Positions 35,748-48,461 of a stretch of DNA of 64,000 nt are shown here, in pieces. The notes under the pieces were generated by a model. It made no database searches, had not been told where the DNA came from, and saw only the letters and a list, made by a program, of their open reading frames with translations. The first letter of the stretch is position 1, and every line of letters begins with the position of its first letter. Source of the stretch: Henricia sp. BOLD:AAB3569. Its lineage: Eukaryota; Echinodermata; Asteroidea; Spinulosida; Echinasteridae. The DNA lies in NCBI GenBank assembly GCA_037783545.1, contig JBBELK010000066.1, positions 186,001 to 250,000 of the forward strand, in the 5' to 3' direction. The position numbers and the translations under genes were made by a program.

Positions 35748-38700
35748 GTGTGTCCCAAATGCCGGCAAATTTGGAAATCAAGGAATTTTCCAACCAACTT
35801 CAAATTTTGCATGCTCCAAACTGTATATATTCCGCACTTGTCATGCAAAATTGACAGATTTTCGCTGGGAAATGACGGAGAAATTTCAGAGTTTAGGAAA
35901 AACGGAGCTCGGCTGCGTGGTTATTCCCCTAACCGTGGCTGTTGGGACACCCTGCGCATGCGCCGCGCTGGTGTATATTTGTACGGCCGTTGACTCACCC
36001 CAGATTGTGACGGGAATTAGGTCAAAGTGTGTCCCAAATGCCGGCAAATTTGGAAATCAAGGAATTTTCCAACCAACTTCAAATTTTGCATGCTCCAAAC
36101 TATATATATTCCGCACTTGTCATGCAAAATTGACAGATTTTCGCTGGGAAATGACGGAGACATTTCAGAGTTTAGGGAAAACGGAGCTCGGCTGCGTGGT
36201 TATTCCCCTAACCGTGGCTGTTGGGACACCCTGCGCCGCGCTGGTGTACATTTGTACGGCCGTTGACTCACCCCAGATTGTGACGGGAATTAGGTCAAAG
36301 TGTGTCCCAAATGCCGGCAAATTTGGAAATCAAGGAATTTTCCAACCAACTTCAAATTTTGCATGCTCCAAACTGTATATATTCCGCACTTGTCATGCAA
36401 AATTGACAGATTTTCGCTGGGAAATGACGGAGAAATTTCAGAGTTTAGGGAAAACGGAGCTCGGCTGCGTGGTTATTCCCCTAACCGTGGCTGTTGGGAC
36501 ACCCTGCGCCGCGCTGGTGTACATTTGTACCGCCGTTGACTCACCCCAGATTGTGACGGGAATTAGGTCAAAGTGTGTCCCAAATGCCGGCAAATTTGGA
36601 AATCAAGGAATTTTCCAACCAACTTCAAATTTTGCATGCTCCAAACTGTATATATTCCGCACTTGTCATGCAAAATTGACAGATTTTCGCTTGGAAATGA
36701 CGGAGAAATTTCAGAGTTTAGGGAAAACGGAGCTCGGCTGCGTGGTTATTCCCCTAACCGTGGCTGTTGGGACACACTGCGCATGCGCCGCGCTGGTGTA
36801 CATTTGTACGGCCGTTGACTCACCCCAGATTGTGACGGGAATTAGGTCAAAGTGTGTCCCAAATGCCGACAAATTTGGAAATCAAGGAATTTTCCAACCA
36901 ACTTCAAATTTTGCATGCTCCAAACTGTATATATTCCGCACTTGTCATGCAAAATTGACAGATTTTCGCTTGGAAATGACGGAGAAATTTCAGAGTTTAG
37001 GGAAAACGGAGCTCGGCTGCGTGGTTATTCCCCTAACCGTGGCTGTTGGGACACCCTGCGCATGCGCCGCGCTGGTGTACATTTGTACGGCCGTTGACTC
37101 ACCCCAGATTGTGACGAGAATTAGGTCAAAGTGTGTCCCAAATGCCGGCAAATTTGGAAATCAAGGAATTTTCCAACCAACTTCAAATTTTGCATGCTCC
37201 AAACTGTATATATTCCGCACTTGTCATGCAAAATTAACAGATTTTCGCTGGGAAATGACGGAGAAATTTCAGAGTTTAGGGAAAACGGAGCTCGGCTGCG
37301 TGGTTATTCCCCTAACCGTGGCTGTTGGGACACCCTGCGCATGCGCCGCGCTGGTGTACATTTGTACGGCCGTTGACTCACCCCAGATTGTGACGGGAAT
37401 TAGGTCAAAGTGTGTCCCAAATGCCGGCAAATTTGGAAATCAAGGAATTTTCCAACCAACTTCAAATTTTGCATGCTCCAAACTGTATATATTCCGCACT
37501 TGTCATGCAAAATTGACAGATTTTCGCTTGGAAATGACGGAGAAATTTCAGAGTTTAGGGAAAACGGAGCTCGGCTGCGTGGTTATTCCCCTAACCGTGG
37601 CTGTTGGGACACACTGCGCATGCGCCGCGCTGGTGTACATTTGTACGGCCGTTGACTCACCCCAGATTGTGACGGGAATTAGGTCAAAGTGTGTCCCAAA
37701 TGCCGACAAATTTGGAAATCAAGGAATTTTCCAACCAACTTCAAATTTTGCATGCTCCAAACTGTATATATTCCGCACTTGTCATGCAAAATTGACAGAT
37801 TTTCGCTTGGAAATGACGGAGAAATTTCAGAGTTTAGGGAAAACGGAGCTCGGCTGCGTGGTTATTCCCCTAACCGTGGCTGTTGGGACACCCTGCGCAT
37901 GCGCCGCGCTGGTGTACATTTGTACGGCCGTTGACTCACCCCAGATTGTGACGAGAATTAGGTCAAAGTGTGTCCCAAATGCCGGCAAATTTGGAAATCA
38001 AGGAATTTTCCAACCAACTTCAAATTTTGCATGCTCCAAACTGTATATATTCCGCACTTGTCATGCAAAATTAACAGATTTTCGCTGGGAAATGACGGAG
38101 AAATTTCAGAGTTTAGGGAAAACGGAGCTCGGCTGCGTGGTTATTCCCCTAACCGTGGCTGTTGGGACACCCTGCGCATGCGCCGCGCTGGTGTACATTT
38201 GTACGGCCGTTGACTCACCCCAGATTGTGACGGGAATTAGGTCAAAGTGTGTCCCAAATGCCGGCAAATTTGGAATTCAAGGAATTTTCCAACCAACTTC
38301 AAATTTTGCATGCTCCAAACTGTATATATTCCGCACTTGTCATGCAAAATTGACAGATTTTCGCTGGGAAATGACGGAGAAATTTCAGAGTTTAGGGAAA
38401 ACGGAGCTCGGCTGCGTGGTTATTCCCCTAACCGTGGCTGTTGGGACACCCTGCGCCGCGCTGGTGTACATTTGTACGGCCGTTGACTCACCCCAGATTG
38501 TGACGGGAATTACGTCAAAGTGTGTCCCAAATGCCGGCAAATTTGGAAATCAAGGAATTTTCCAACCAACTTCAAATTTTGCATGCTCCAAACTGTATAT
38601 ATTCCGCACTTGTCATGCAAAATTGACAGATTTTCGCTGGAAAATGACGGAGAAATTTCAGAGTTTAGGGAAAACGGAGCTCGGCTGCGTGGTTATTCCC

Positions 38701-41700
38701 CTAACCGTGGCTGTTGGGACACCCTGCGCCGCGCTGGTGTACATTTGTACGGCCGTTGACTCACCCCAGATTGTGACGGGAATTAGGTCAAAGTGTGTCC
38801 CAAATGCCGGCAAATTTGGAAATCAAGGAATTTTCCAACCAACTTCAAATTGTGCATGCTCCAAACTGTATATATTCCGCACTTGTCATGCAAAATTGAC
38901 AGATTTTCGCTGGGAAATGACGGAGAAATTCCAGAGTTTAGGGAAAACGGAGCTCGGCTGCGTGGTTATTCCCCTAACCGTGGCTGTTGGGACACCCTGC
39001 GCATGCGCCGCGCTGGTGTACATTTGTACGGCCGTTGACTCACCCCAGATTGTGACGGGAATTAGGTCAAAGTGTGTCCCAAATGCCGGCAAATTTGGAA
39101 ATCAAGGAATTTTCCAACCAACTTCAAATTTTGCATGCTCCAAACTGTATATATTCCGCACTTGTCATGCAAAATTGACAGATTTTCGCTGGGAAATGAC
39201 GGAGAAATTTCAGAGTTTAGGAAAAACGGAGCTCGGCTGCGTGGTTATTCCCCTAACCGTGGCTGTTGGGACACCCTGCGCATGCGCCGCGCTGGTGTAT
39301 ATTTGTACGGCCGTTGACTCACCCCAGATTGTGACGGGAATTAGGTCAAAGTGTGTCCCAAATGCCGGCAAATTTGGAAATCAAGGAATTTTCCAACCAA
39401 CTTCAAATTTTGCATGCTCCAAACTATATATATTCCGCACTTGTCATGCAAAATTGACAGATTTTCGCTGGGAAATGACGGAGACATTTCAGAGTTTAGG
39501 GAAAACGGAGCTCGGCTGCGTGGTTATTCCCCTAACCGTGGCTGTTGGGACACCCTGCGCCGCGCTGGTGTACATTTGTACGGCCGTTGACTCACCCCAG
39601 ATTGTGACGGGAATTAGGTCAAAGTGTGTCCCAAATGCCGACAAATTTGGAAATCAAGGAATTTTCCAACCAACTTCAAATTTTGCATGCTCCAAACTGT
39701 ATATATTCCGCACTTGTCATGCAAAATTGACAGATTTTCGCTTGGAAATGACGGAGAAATTTCAGAGTTTAGGGAAAACGGAGCTCGGCTGCGTGGTTAT
39801 TCCCCTAACCGTGGCTGTTGGGACACCCTGCGCATGCGCCGCGCTGGTGTACATTTGTACGGCCGTTGACTCACCCCAGATTGTGACGAGAATTAGGTCA
39901 AAGTGTGTCCCAAATGCCGGCAAATTTGGAAATCAAGGAATTTTCCAACCAACTTCAAATTTTGCATGCTCCAAACTGTATATATTCCGCACTTGTCATG
40001 CAAAATTAACAGATTTTCGCTGGGAAATGACGGAGAAATTTCAGAGTTTAGGGAAAACGGAGCTCGGCTGCGTGGTTATTCCCCTAACCGTGGCTGTTGG
40101 GACACCCTGCGCATGCGCCGCGCTGGTGTACATTTGTACGGCCGTTGACTCACCCCAGATTGTGACGGGAATTAGGTCAAAGTGTGTCCCAAATGCCGGC
40201 AAATTTGGAATTCAAGGAATTTTCCAACCAACTTCAAATTTTGCATGCTCCAAACTGTATATATTCCGCACTTGTCATGCAAAATTGACAGATTTTCGCT
40301 GGGAAATGACGGAGAAATTTCAGAGTTTAGGGAAAACGGAGCTCGGCTGCGTGGTTATTCCCCTAACCGTGGCTGTTGGGACACCCTGCGCCGCGCTGGT
40401 GTACATTTGTACGGCCGTTGACTCACCCCAGATTGTGACGGGAATTACGTCAAAGTGTGTCCCAAATGCCGGCAAATTTGGAAATCAAGGAATTGTCCAA
40501 CCAACTTCAAATTTTGCATGCTCCAAACTGTATATATTCCGCACTTGTCATGCAAAATTGACAGATTTTCGCTGGAAAATGACGGAGAAATTTCAGAGTT
40601 TAGGGAAAACGGAGCTCGGCTGCGTGGTTATTCCCCTAACCGTGGCTGTTGGGACACCCTGCGCCGCGCTGGTGTACATTTGTACGGCCGTTGACTCACC
40701 CCAGATTGTGACGGGAATTAGGTCAAAGTGTGTCCCAAATGCCGGCAAATTTGGAAATCAAGGAATTTTCCAACCAACTTCAAATTGTGCATGCTCCAAA
40801 CTGTATATATTCCGCACTTGTCATGCAAAATTGACAGATTTTCGCTGGGAAATGACGGAGAAATTTCAGAGTTTAGGGAAAACGGAGCTCGGCTGCGTGG
40901 TTATTCCCCGAACCGTGGCTGTTGGGACACCCTGCGCCGCGCTGGTGTACATTTGTACGGCCGTTGACTCACCCCAGATTGTGACGGGAATTAGGTCAAA
41001 GTGTGTCCCAAATGCCGGCAAATTTGGAAATCAAGGAATTTTCCAACCAACTTCAAATTGTGCATGCTCCAAACTGTATATATTCCGCACTTGTCATGCA
41101 AAATTTACAGATTTTCGCTGGGAAATGACGGAGACATTTCAGAGTTTAGGGAAAACGGGGCTCGGCTGCGTGGTTATTCCCCTAACCGTGGCTGTTGGGA
41201 CACCCTGCGCATGCGCCGCGCTGGTGTACATTCGTACCGCCGTTGACTCACCCCAGATTGTGACGGGAATTAGGTCAAAGTGTGTCCCAAATGCCGGCAA
41301 ATTTGGAAATCAAGGAATTTTCCAACCAACTTCAAATTTTGCATGCTCCAAACTGTATATATTCCGCACTTGTCATGCAAAATTGACAGATTTTCGCTGG
41401 GAAATGACGGAGAAATTTCAGAGTTTAGGGACAACGGAGCTCGGCTGCGTGGTTATTCCCCTAACCGTGGCTGTTGGGACACCCTGCGCCGCGCTGGTGT
41501 ACATTTGTACGGCCGTTGACTCACCCCAGATTGTGACGGGAATTAGGTCAAAGTGTGTCCCAAATGCCGGCAAATTTGGAAATCAAGGAATTTTCCAACC
41601 AACTTCAAATTTTGCATGCTCCAAACTGTATATATTCCGCACTTGTCATGCGAAATTGACAGATTTTCGCTGGGAAATGACGGAGAAATTTCAGAGTTTA

Positions 41701-44700
41701 GGGAAAACGGAGCTCGGCTGCGTGGTTATTCCCCTAACCGTGGCTGTTGGGACACCCTGCGCCGCGCTGAGGTACATTTGTACGGCCGTTGACTCACCCC
41801 AGATTGTGACGGGAATTAGGTCAAAGTGTGTCCCAAATGCCGGCAAATTTGGAAATCAAGGAATTTTCCAACCAACTTCAAATTTTGCATGCTCCAAACT
41901 GTATATATTCCGCACTTGTCATGCAAAATTGACAGATTTTCGCTGGGAAATGACGGAGAAATTTCAGAGTTTAGGGAAAACGGAGCTCGGCTGCGTGGTT
42001 ATTCCCCTAACCGTGGCTGTTGGGACACCCTGCGCCGCGCTGGTGTACATTTGTACGGCCGTTGACTCACCCCAGATTGTGACGGGAATTACGTCAAAGT
42101 GTGTCCCAAATGCCGGCAAATTTGGAAATCAAGGAATTTTCCAACCAACTTCAAATTGTGCATGCTCCAAACTGTATATATTCCGCACTTGTCATGCAAA
42201 ATTGACAGATTTTCGCTGGGAAATGACGGAGAAATTTCAGAGTTTAGGAAAAACGGAGCTCGGCTGCGTGGTTATTCCCCTAACCGTGGCTGTTGGGACA
42301 CCCTGCGCATGCGCCGCGCTGGTGTATATTTGTACGGCCGTTGACTCACCCCAGATTGTGACGGGAATTAGGTCAAAGTGTGTCCCAAATGCCGGCAAAT
42401 TTGGAAATCAAGGAATTTTCCAACCAACTTCAAATTTTGCATGCTCCAAACTATATATATTCCGCACTTGTCATGCAAAATTGACAGATTTTCGCTGGGA
42501 AATGACGGAGACATTTCAGAGTTTAGGGAAAACGGAGCTCGGCTGCGTGGTTATTCCCCTAACCGTGGCTGTTGGGACACCCTGCGCCGCGCTGGTGTAC
42601 ATTTGTACGGCCGTTGACTCACCCCAGATTGTGACGGGAATTAGGTCAAAGTGTGTCCCAAATGCCGGCAAATTTGGAAATCAAGGAATTTTCCAACCAA
42701 CTTCAAATTTTGCATGCTCCAAACTGTATATATTCCGCACTTGTCAAGCAAAATTGACAGATTTTCGCTGGGAAATAACGGAGAAATTTCAGAGTTTAGG
42801 GAAAACGGAGCTCGGCTGCGTGGTTATTCCCCTAACCGTGGCTGTTGGGACACCCTGCGCCGCGCTGGTGTACATTTGTACCGCCGTTGACTCACCCCAG
42901 ATTGTGACGGGAATTAGGTCAAAGTGTGTCCCAAATGCCGGCAAATTTGGAAATCAAGGAATTTTCCAACCAACTTCAAATTTTGCATGCTCCAAACTGT
43001 ATATATTCCGCACTTGTCATGCAAAATTGACAGATTTTCGCTTGGAAATGACGGAGAAATTTCAGAGTTTAGGGAAAACGGAGCTCGGCTGCGTGGTTAT
43101 TCCCCTAACCGTGGCTGTTGGGACACACTGCGCATGCGCCGCGCTGGTGTACATTTGTACGGCCGTTGACTCACCCCAGATTGTGACGGGAATTAGGTCA
43201 AAGTGTGTCCCAAATGCCGACAAATTTGGAAATCAAGGAATTTTCCAACCAACTTCAAATTTTGCATGCTCCAAACTGTATATATTCCGCACTTGTCATG
43301 CAAAATTGACAGATTTTCGCTTGGAAATGACGGAGAAATTTCAGAGTTTAGGGAAAACGGAGCTCGGCTGCGTGGTTATTCCCCTAACCGTGGCTGTTGG
43401 GACACACTGCGCATGCGCCGCGCTGGTGTACATTTGTACGGCCGTTGACTCACCCCAGATTGTGACGGGAATTAGGTCAAAGTGTGTCCCAAATGCCGAC
43501 AAATTTGGAAATCAAGGAATTTTCCAACCAACTTCAAATTTTGCATGCTCCAAACTGTATATATTCCGCACTTGTCATGCAAAATTGACAGATTTTCGCT
43601 TGGAAATGACGGAGAAATTTCAGAGTTTAGGGAAAACGGAGCTCGGCTGCGTGGTTATTCCCCTAACCGTGGCTGTTGGGACACCCTGCGCATGCGCCGC
43701 GCTGGTGTACATTTGTACGGCCGTTGACTCACCCCAGATTGTGACGAGAATTAGGTCAAAGTGTGTCCCAAATGCCGGCAAATTTGGAAATCAAGGAATT
43801 TTCCAACCAACTTCAAATTTTGCATGCTCCAAACTGTATATATTCCGCACTTGTCATGCAAAATTAACAGATTTTCGCTGGGAAATGACGGAGAAATTTC
43901 AGAGTTTAGGGAAAACGGAGCTCGGCTGCGTGGTTATTCCCCTAACCGTGGCTGTTGGGACACCCTGCGCATGCGCCGCGCTGGTGTACATTTGTACGGC
44001 CGTTGACTCACCCCAGATTGTGACGGGAATTAGGTCAAAGTGTGTCCCAAATGCCGGCAAATTTGGAAATCAAGGAATTTTCCAACCAACTTCAAATTTT
44101 GCATGCTCCAAACTGTATATATTCCGCACTTGTCATGCAAAATTGACAGATTTTCGCTTGGAAATGACGGAGAAATTTCAGAGTTTAGGGAAAACGGAGC
44201 TCGGCTGCGTGGTTATTCCCCTAACCGTGGCTGTTGGGACACACTGCGCATGCGCCGCGCTGGTGTACATTTGTACGGCCGTTGACTCACCCCAGATTGT
44301 GACGGGAATTAGGTCAAAGTGTGTCCCAAATGCCGACAAATTTGGAAATCAAGGAATTTTCCAACCAACTTCAAATTTTGCATGCTCCAAACTGTATATA
44401 TTCCGCACTTGTCATGCAAAATTGACAGATTTTCGCTTGGAAATGACGGAGAAATTTCAGAGTTTAGGGAAAACGGAGCTCGGCTGCGTGGTTATTCCCC
44501 TAACCGTGGCTGTTGGGACACCCTGCGCATGCGCCGCGCTGGTGTACATTTGTACGGCCGTTGACTCACCCCAGATTGTGACGAGAATTAGGTCAAAGTG
44601 TGTCCCAAATGCCGGCAAATTTGGAAATCAAGGAATTTTCCAACCAACTTCAAATTTTGCATGCTCCAAACTGTATATATTCCGCACTTGTCATGCAAAA

Positions 44701-45747
44701 TTAACAGATTTTCGCTGGGAAATGACGGAGAAATTTCAGAGTTTAGGGAAAACGGAGCTCGGCTGCGTGGTTATTCCCCTAACCGTGGCTGTTGGGACAC
44801 CCTGCGCATGCGCCGCGCTGGTGTACATTTGTACGGCCGTTGACTCACCCCAGATTGTGACGGGAATTAGGTCAAAGTGTGTCCCAAATGCCGGCAAATT
44901 TGGAATTCAAGGAATTTTCCAACCAACTTCAAATTTTGCATGCTCCAAACTGTATATATTCCGCACTTGTCATGCAAAATTGACAGATTTTCGCTGGGAA
45001 ATGACGGAGAAATTTCAGAGTTTAGGGAAAACGGAGCTCGGCTGCGTGGTTATTCCCCTAACCGTGGCTGTTGGGACACCCTGCGCCGCGCTGGTGTACA
45101 TTTGTACGGCCGTTGACTCACCCCAGATTGTGACGGGAATTACGTCAAAGTGTGTCCCAAATGCCGGCAAATTTGGAAATCAAGGAATTTTCCAACCAAC
45201 TTCAAATTTTGCATGCTCCAAACTGTATATATTCCGCACTTGTCATGCAAAATTGACAGATTTTCGCTGGAAAATGACGGAGAAATTTCAGAGTTTAGGG
45301 AAAACGGAGCTCGGCTGCGTGGTTATTCCCCTAACCGTGGCTGTTGGGACACCCTGCGCCGCGCTGGTGTACATTTGTACGGCCGTTGACTCACCCCAGA
45401 TTGTGACGGGAATTAGGTCAAAGTGTGTCCCAAATGCCGGCAAATTTGGAAATCAAGGAATTTTCCAACCAACTTCAAATTGTGCATGCTCCAAACTGTA
45501 TATATTCCGCACTTGTCATGCAAAATTGACAGATTTTCGCTGGGAAATGACGGAGAAATTTCAGAGTTTAGGGAAAACGGAGCTCGGCTGCGTGGTTATT
45601 CCCCTAACCGTGGCTGTTGGGACACCCTGCGCATGCGCCGCGCTGGTGTACATTTGTACGGCCGTTGACTCACCCCAGATTGTGACGGGAATTAGGTCAA
45701 AGTGTGTCCCAAATGCCGGCAAATTTGGAAATCAAGGAATTTTCTAA
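30106..45747 (+). other. Accidental open frame through the satellite (5,213 codons), not a gene
   Basis: One + frame of the monomer has no stop, and both unit lengths are multiples of three, so the frame stays open across 57 units until a single C to T (TTTCTAACC, stop at 45745-45747). The translation is a 91- or 93-residue repeat with no recognised domain, no signal peptide leading the array and no unique N- or C-terminal region. Equivalent open runs are 24-3989, 18497-29902, 45805-50538 and 53398-63987. Variable sites change the residue about as often as chance predicts, and nonsense changes occur, so I see no coding constraint. Confidence 0.85.
35748..42098 (+). repeat. 23-unit superblock (6,351 bp)
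   Basis: It begins with the dimer at 35748 and ends with the LRY unit (41553) and an ATTACGTCAA unit (41826). Within it, the triplet CTTGG with ACACACTGC, GCCGAC with GACGAGAA, TTAACAG occurs twice in tandem (36573-37409 and 37410-38246, 837 bp each). Later come a second dimer (39072), an IVQ/K unit (40455), a CCCCGAACC unit (40728), an NC long unit with ATTCGTACCGCC (41001) and a GGGACAACGG unit (41280). Confidence 0.82.
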
Positions 45748-48461
45748 CCAACTTCAAATTTTGCATGCTCCAAACTGTATATATTCCGCACTTGTCATGC
45801 AAAATTGACAGATTTTCGCTGGGAAATGACGGAGAAATTTCAGAGTTTAGGAAAAACGGAGCTCGGCTGCGTGGTTATTCCCCTAACCGTGGCTGTTGGG
45901 ACACCCTGCGCATGCGCCGCGCTGGTGTATATTTGTACGGCCGTTGACTCACCCCAGATTGTGACGGGAATTAGGTCAAAGTGTGTCCCAAATGCCGGCA
46001 AATTTGGAAATCAAGGAATTTTCCAACCAACTTCAAATTTTGCATGCTCCAAACTATATATATTCCGCACTTGTCATGCAAAATTGACAGATTTTCGCTG
46101 GGAAATGACGGAGACATTTCAGAGTTTAGGGAAAACGGAGCTCGGCTGCGTGGTTATTCCCCTAACCGTGGCTGTTGGGACACCCTGCGCCGCGCTGGTG
46201 TACATTTGTACGGCCGTTGACTCACCCCAGATTGTGACGGGAATTAGGTCAAAGTGTGTCCCAAATGCCGACAAATTTGGAAATCAAGGAATTTTCCAAC
46301 CAACTTCAAATTTTGCATGCTCCAAACTGTATATATTCCGCACTTGTCATGCAAAATTGACAGATTTTCGCTTGGAAATGACGGAGAAATTTCAGAGTTT
46401 AGGGAAAACGGAGCTCGGCTGCGTGGTTATTCCCCTAACCGTGGCTGTTGGGACACCCTGCGCATGCGCCGCGCTGGTGTACATTTGTACGGCCGTTGAC
46501 TCACCCCAGATTGTGACGGGAATTAGGTCAAAGTGTGTCCCAAATGCCGGCAAATTTGGAAATCAAGGAATTTTCCAACCAACTTCAAATTTTGCATGCT
46601 CCAAACTGTATATATTCCGCACTTGTCATGCAAAATTGACAGATTTTCGCTTGGAAATGACGGAGAAATTTCAGAGTTTAGGGAAAACGGAGCTCGGCTG
46701 CGTGGTTATTCCCCTAACCGTGGCTGTTGGGACACACTGCGCATGCGCCGCGCTGGTGTACATTTGTACGGCCGTTGACTCACCCCAGATTGTGACGGGA
46801 ATTAGGTCAAAGTGTGTCCCAAATGCCGACAAATTTGGAAATCAAGGAATTTTCCAACCAACTTCAAATTTTGCATGCTCCAAACTGTATATATTCCGCA
46901 CTTGTCATGCAAAATTGACAGATTTTCGCTTGGAAATGACGGAGAAATTTCAGAGTTTAGGGAAAACGGAGCTCGGCTGCGTGGTTATTCCCCTAACCGT
47001 GGCTGTTGGGACACCCTGCGCATGCGCCGCGCTGGTGTACATTTGTACGGCCGTTGACTCACCCCAGATTGTGACGAGAATTAGGTCAAAGTGTGTCCCA
47101 AATGCCGGCAAATTTGGAAATCAAGGAATTTTCCAACCAACTTCAAATTTTGCATGCTCCAAACTGTATATATTCCGCACTTGTCATGCAAAATTAACAG
47201 ATTTTCGCTGGGAAATGACGGAGAAATTTCAGAGTTTAGGGAAAACGGAGCTCGGCTGCGTGGTTATTCCCCTAACCGTGGCTGTTGGGACACCCTGCGC
47301 ATGCGCCGCGCTGGTGTACATTTGTACGGCCGTTGACTCACCCCAGATTGTGACGGGAATTAGGTCAAAGTGTGTCCCAAATGCCGGCAAATTTGGAATT
47401 CAAGGAATTTTCCAACCAACTTCAAATTTTGCATGCTCCAAACTGTATATATTCCGCACTTGTCATGCAAAATTGACAGATTTTCGCTGGGAAATGACGG
47501 AGAAATTTCAGAGTTTAGGGAAAACGGAGCTCGGCTGCGTGGTTATTCCCCTAACCGTGGCTGTTGGGACACCCTGCGCCGCGCTGGTGTACATTTGTAC
47601 GGCCGTTGACTCACCCCAGATTGTGACGGGAATTACGTCAAAGTGTGTCCCAAATGCCGGCAAATTTGGAAATCAAGGAATTTTCCAACCAACTTCAAAT
47701 TTTGCATGCTCCAAACTGTATATATTCCGCACTTGTCATGCAAAATTGACAGATTTTCGCTGGAAAATGACGGAGAAATTTCAGAGTTTAGGGAAAACGG
47801 AGCTCGGCTGCGTGGTTATTCCCCTAACCGTGGCTGTTGGGACACCCTGCGCCGCGCTGGTGTACATTTGTACGGCCGTTGACTCACCCCAGATTGTGAC
47901 GGGAATTAGGTCAAAGTGTGTCCCAAATGCCGGCAAATTTGGAAATCAAGGAATTTTCCAACCAACTTCAAATTTTGCATGCTCCAAACTGTATATATTC
48001 CGCACTTGTCATGCGAAATTGACAGATTTTCGCTGGGAAATGACGGAGAAATTTCAGAGTTTAGGGAAAACGGAGCTCGGCTGCGTGGTTATTCCCCTAA
48101 CCGTGGCTGTTGGGACACCCTGCGCCGCGCTGAGGTACATTTGTACGGCCGTTGACTCACCCCAGATTGTGACGGGAATTAGGTCAAAGTGTGTCCCAAA
48201 TGCCGGCAAATTTGGAAATCAAGGAATTTTCCAACCAACTTCAAATTTTGCATGCTCCAAACTGTATATATTCCGCACTTGTCATGCAAAATTGACAGAT
48301 TTTCGCTGGGAAATGACGGAGAAATTTCAGAGTTTAGGGAAAACGGAGCTCGGCTGCGTGGTTATTCCCCTAACCGTGGCTGTTGGGACACCCTGCGCCG
48401 CGCTGGTGTACATTTGTACGGCCGTTGACTCACCCCAGATTGTGACGGGAATTACGTCAAA
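42099..48461 (+). repeat. 23-unit superblock, related copy (6,363 bp)
   Basis: It starts with the dimer (first member now with AATTGTGC) and ends like its predecessor with LRY (47916) and ATTACGTCAA (48189) units. Compared with 35748-42098 it gains about three CTTGG/GCCGAC/ACACACTGC units (near 43203 and 46254-46812) and lacks the equivalents of 40728, 41001 and 41280, so the totals match by compensation. The unit at 42651 has TGTCAAGC and AAATAACGG. The unit at 45702 has TTTCTAACC, a nonsense change in the long open frame. Confidence 0.8.

Noticed and set aside
30106-45747. A 5,213-residue repeat protein (and the similar giant frames at 24-3989, 18497-29902, 45805-50538 and 53398-63987)
   Set aside because: The frame is open only because the monomer has a stop-free frame and a length divisible by three. 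There is no unique terminus, no recognised domain and no codon-level constraint, and there are several nonsense and frameshift changes.
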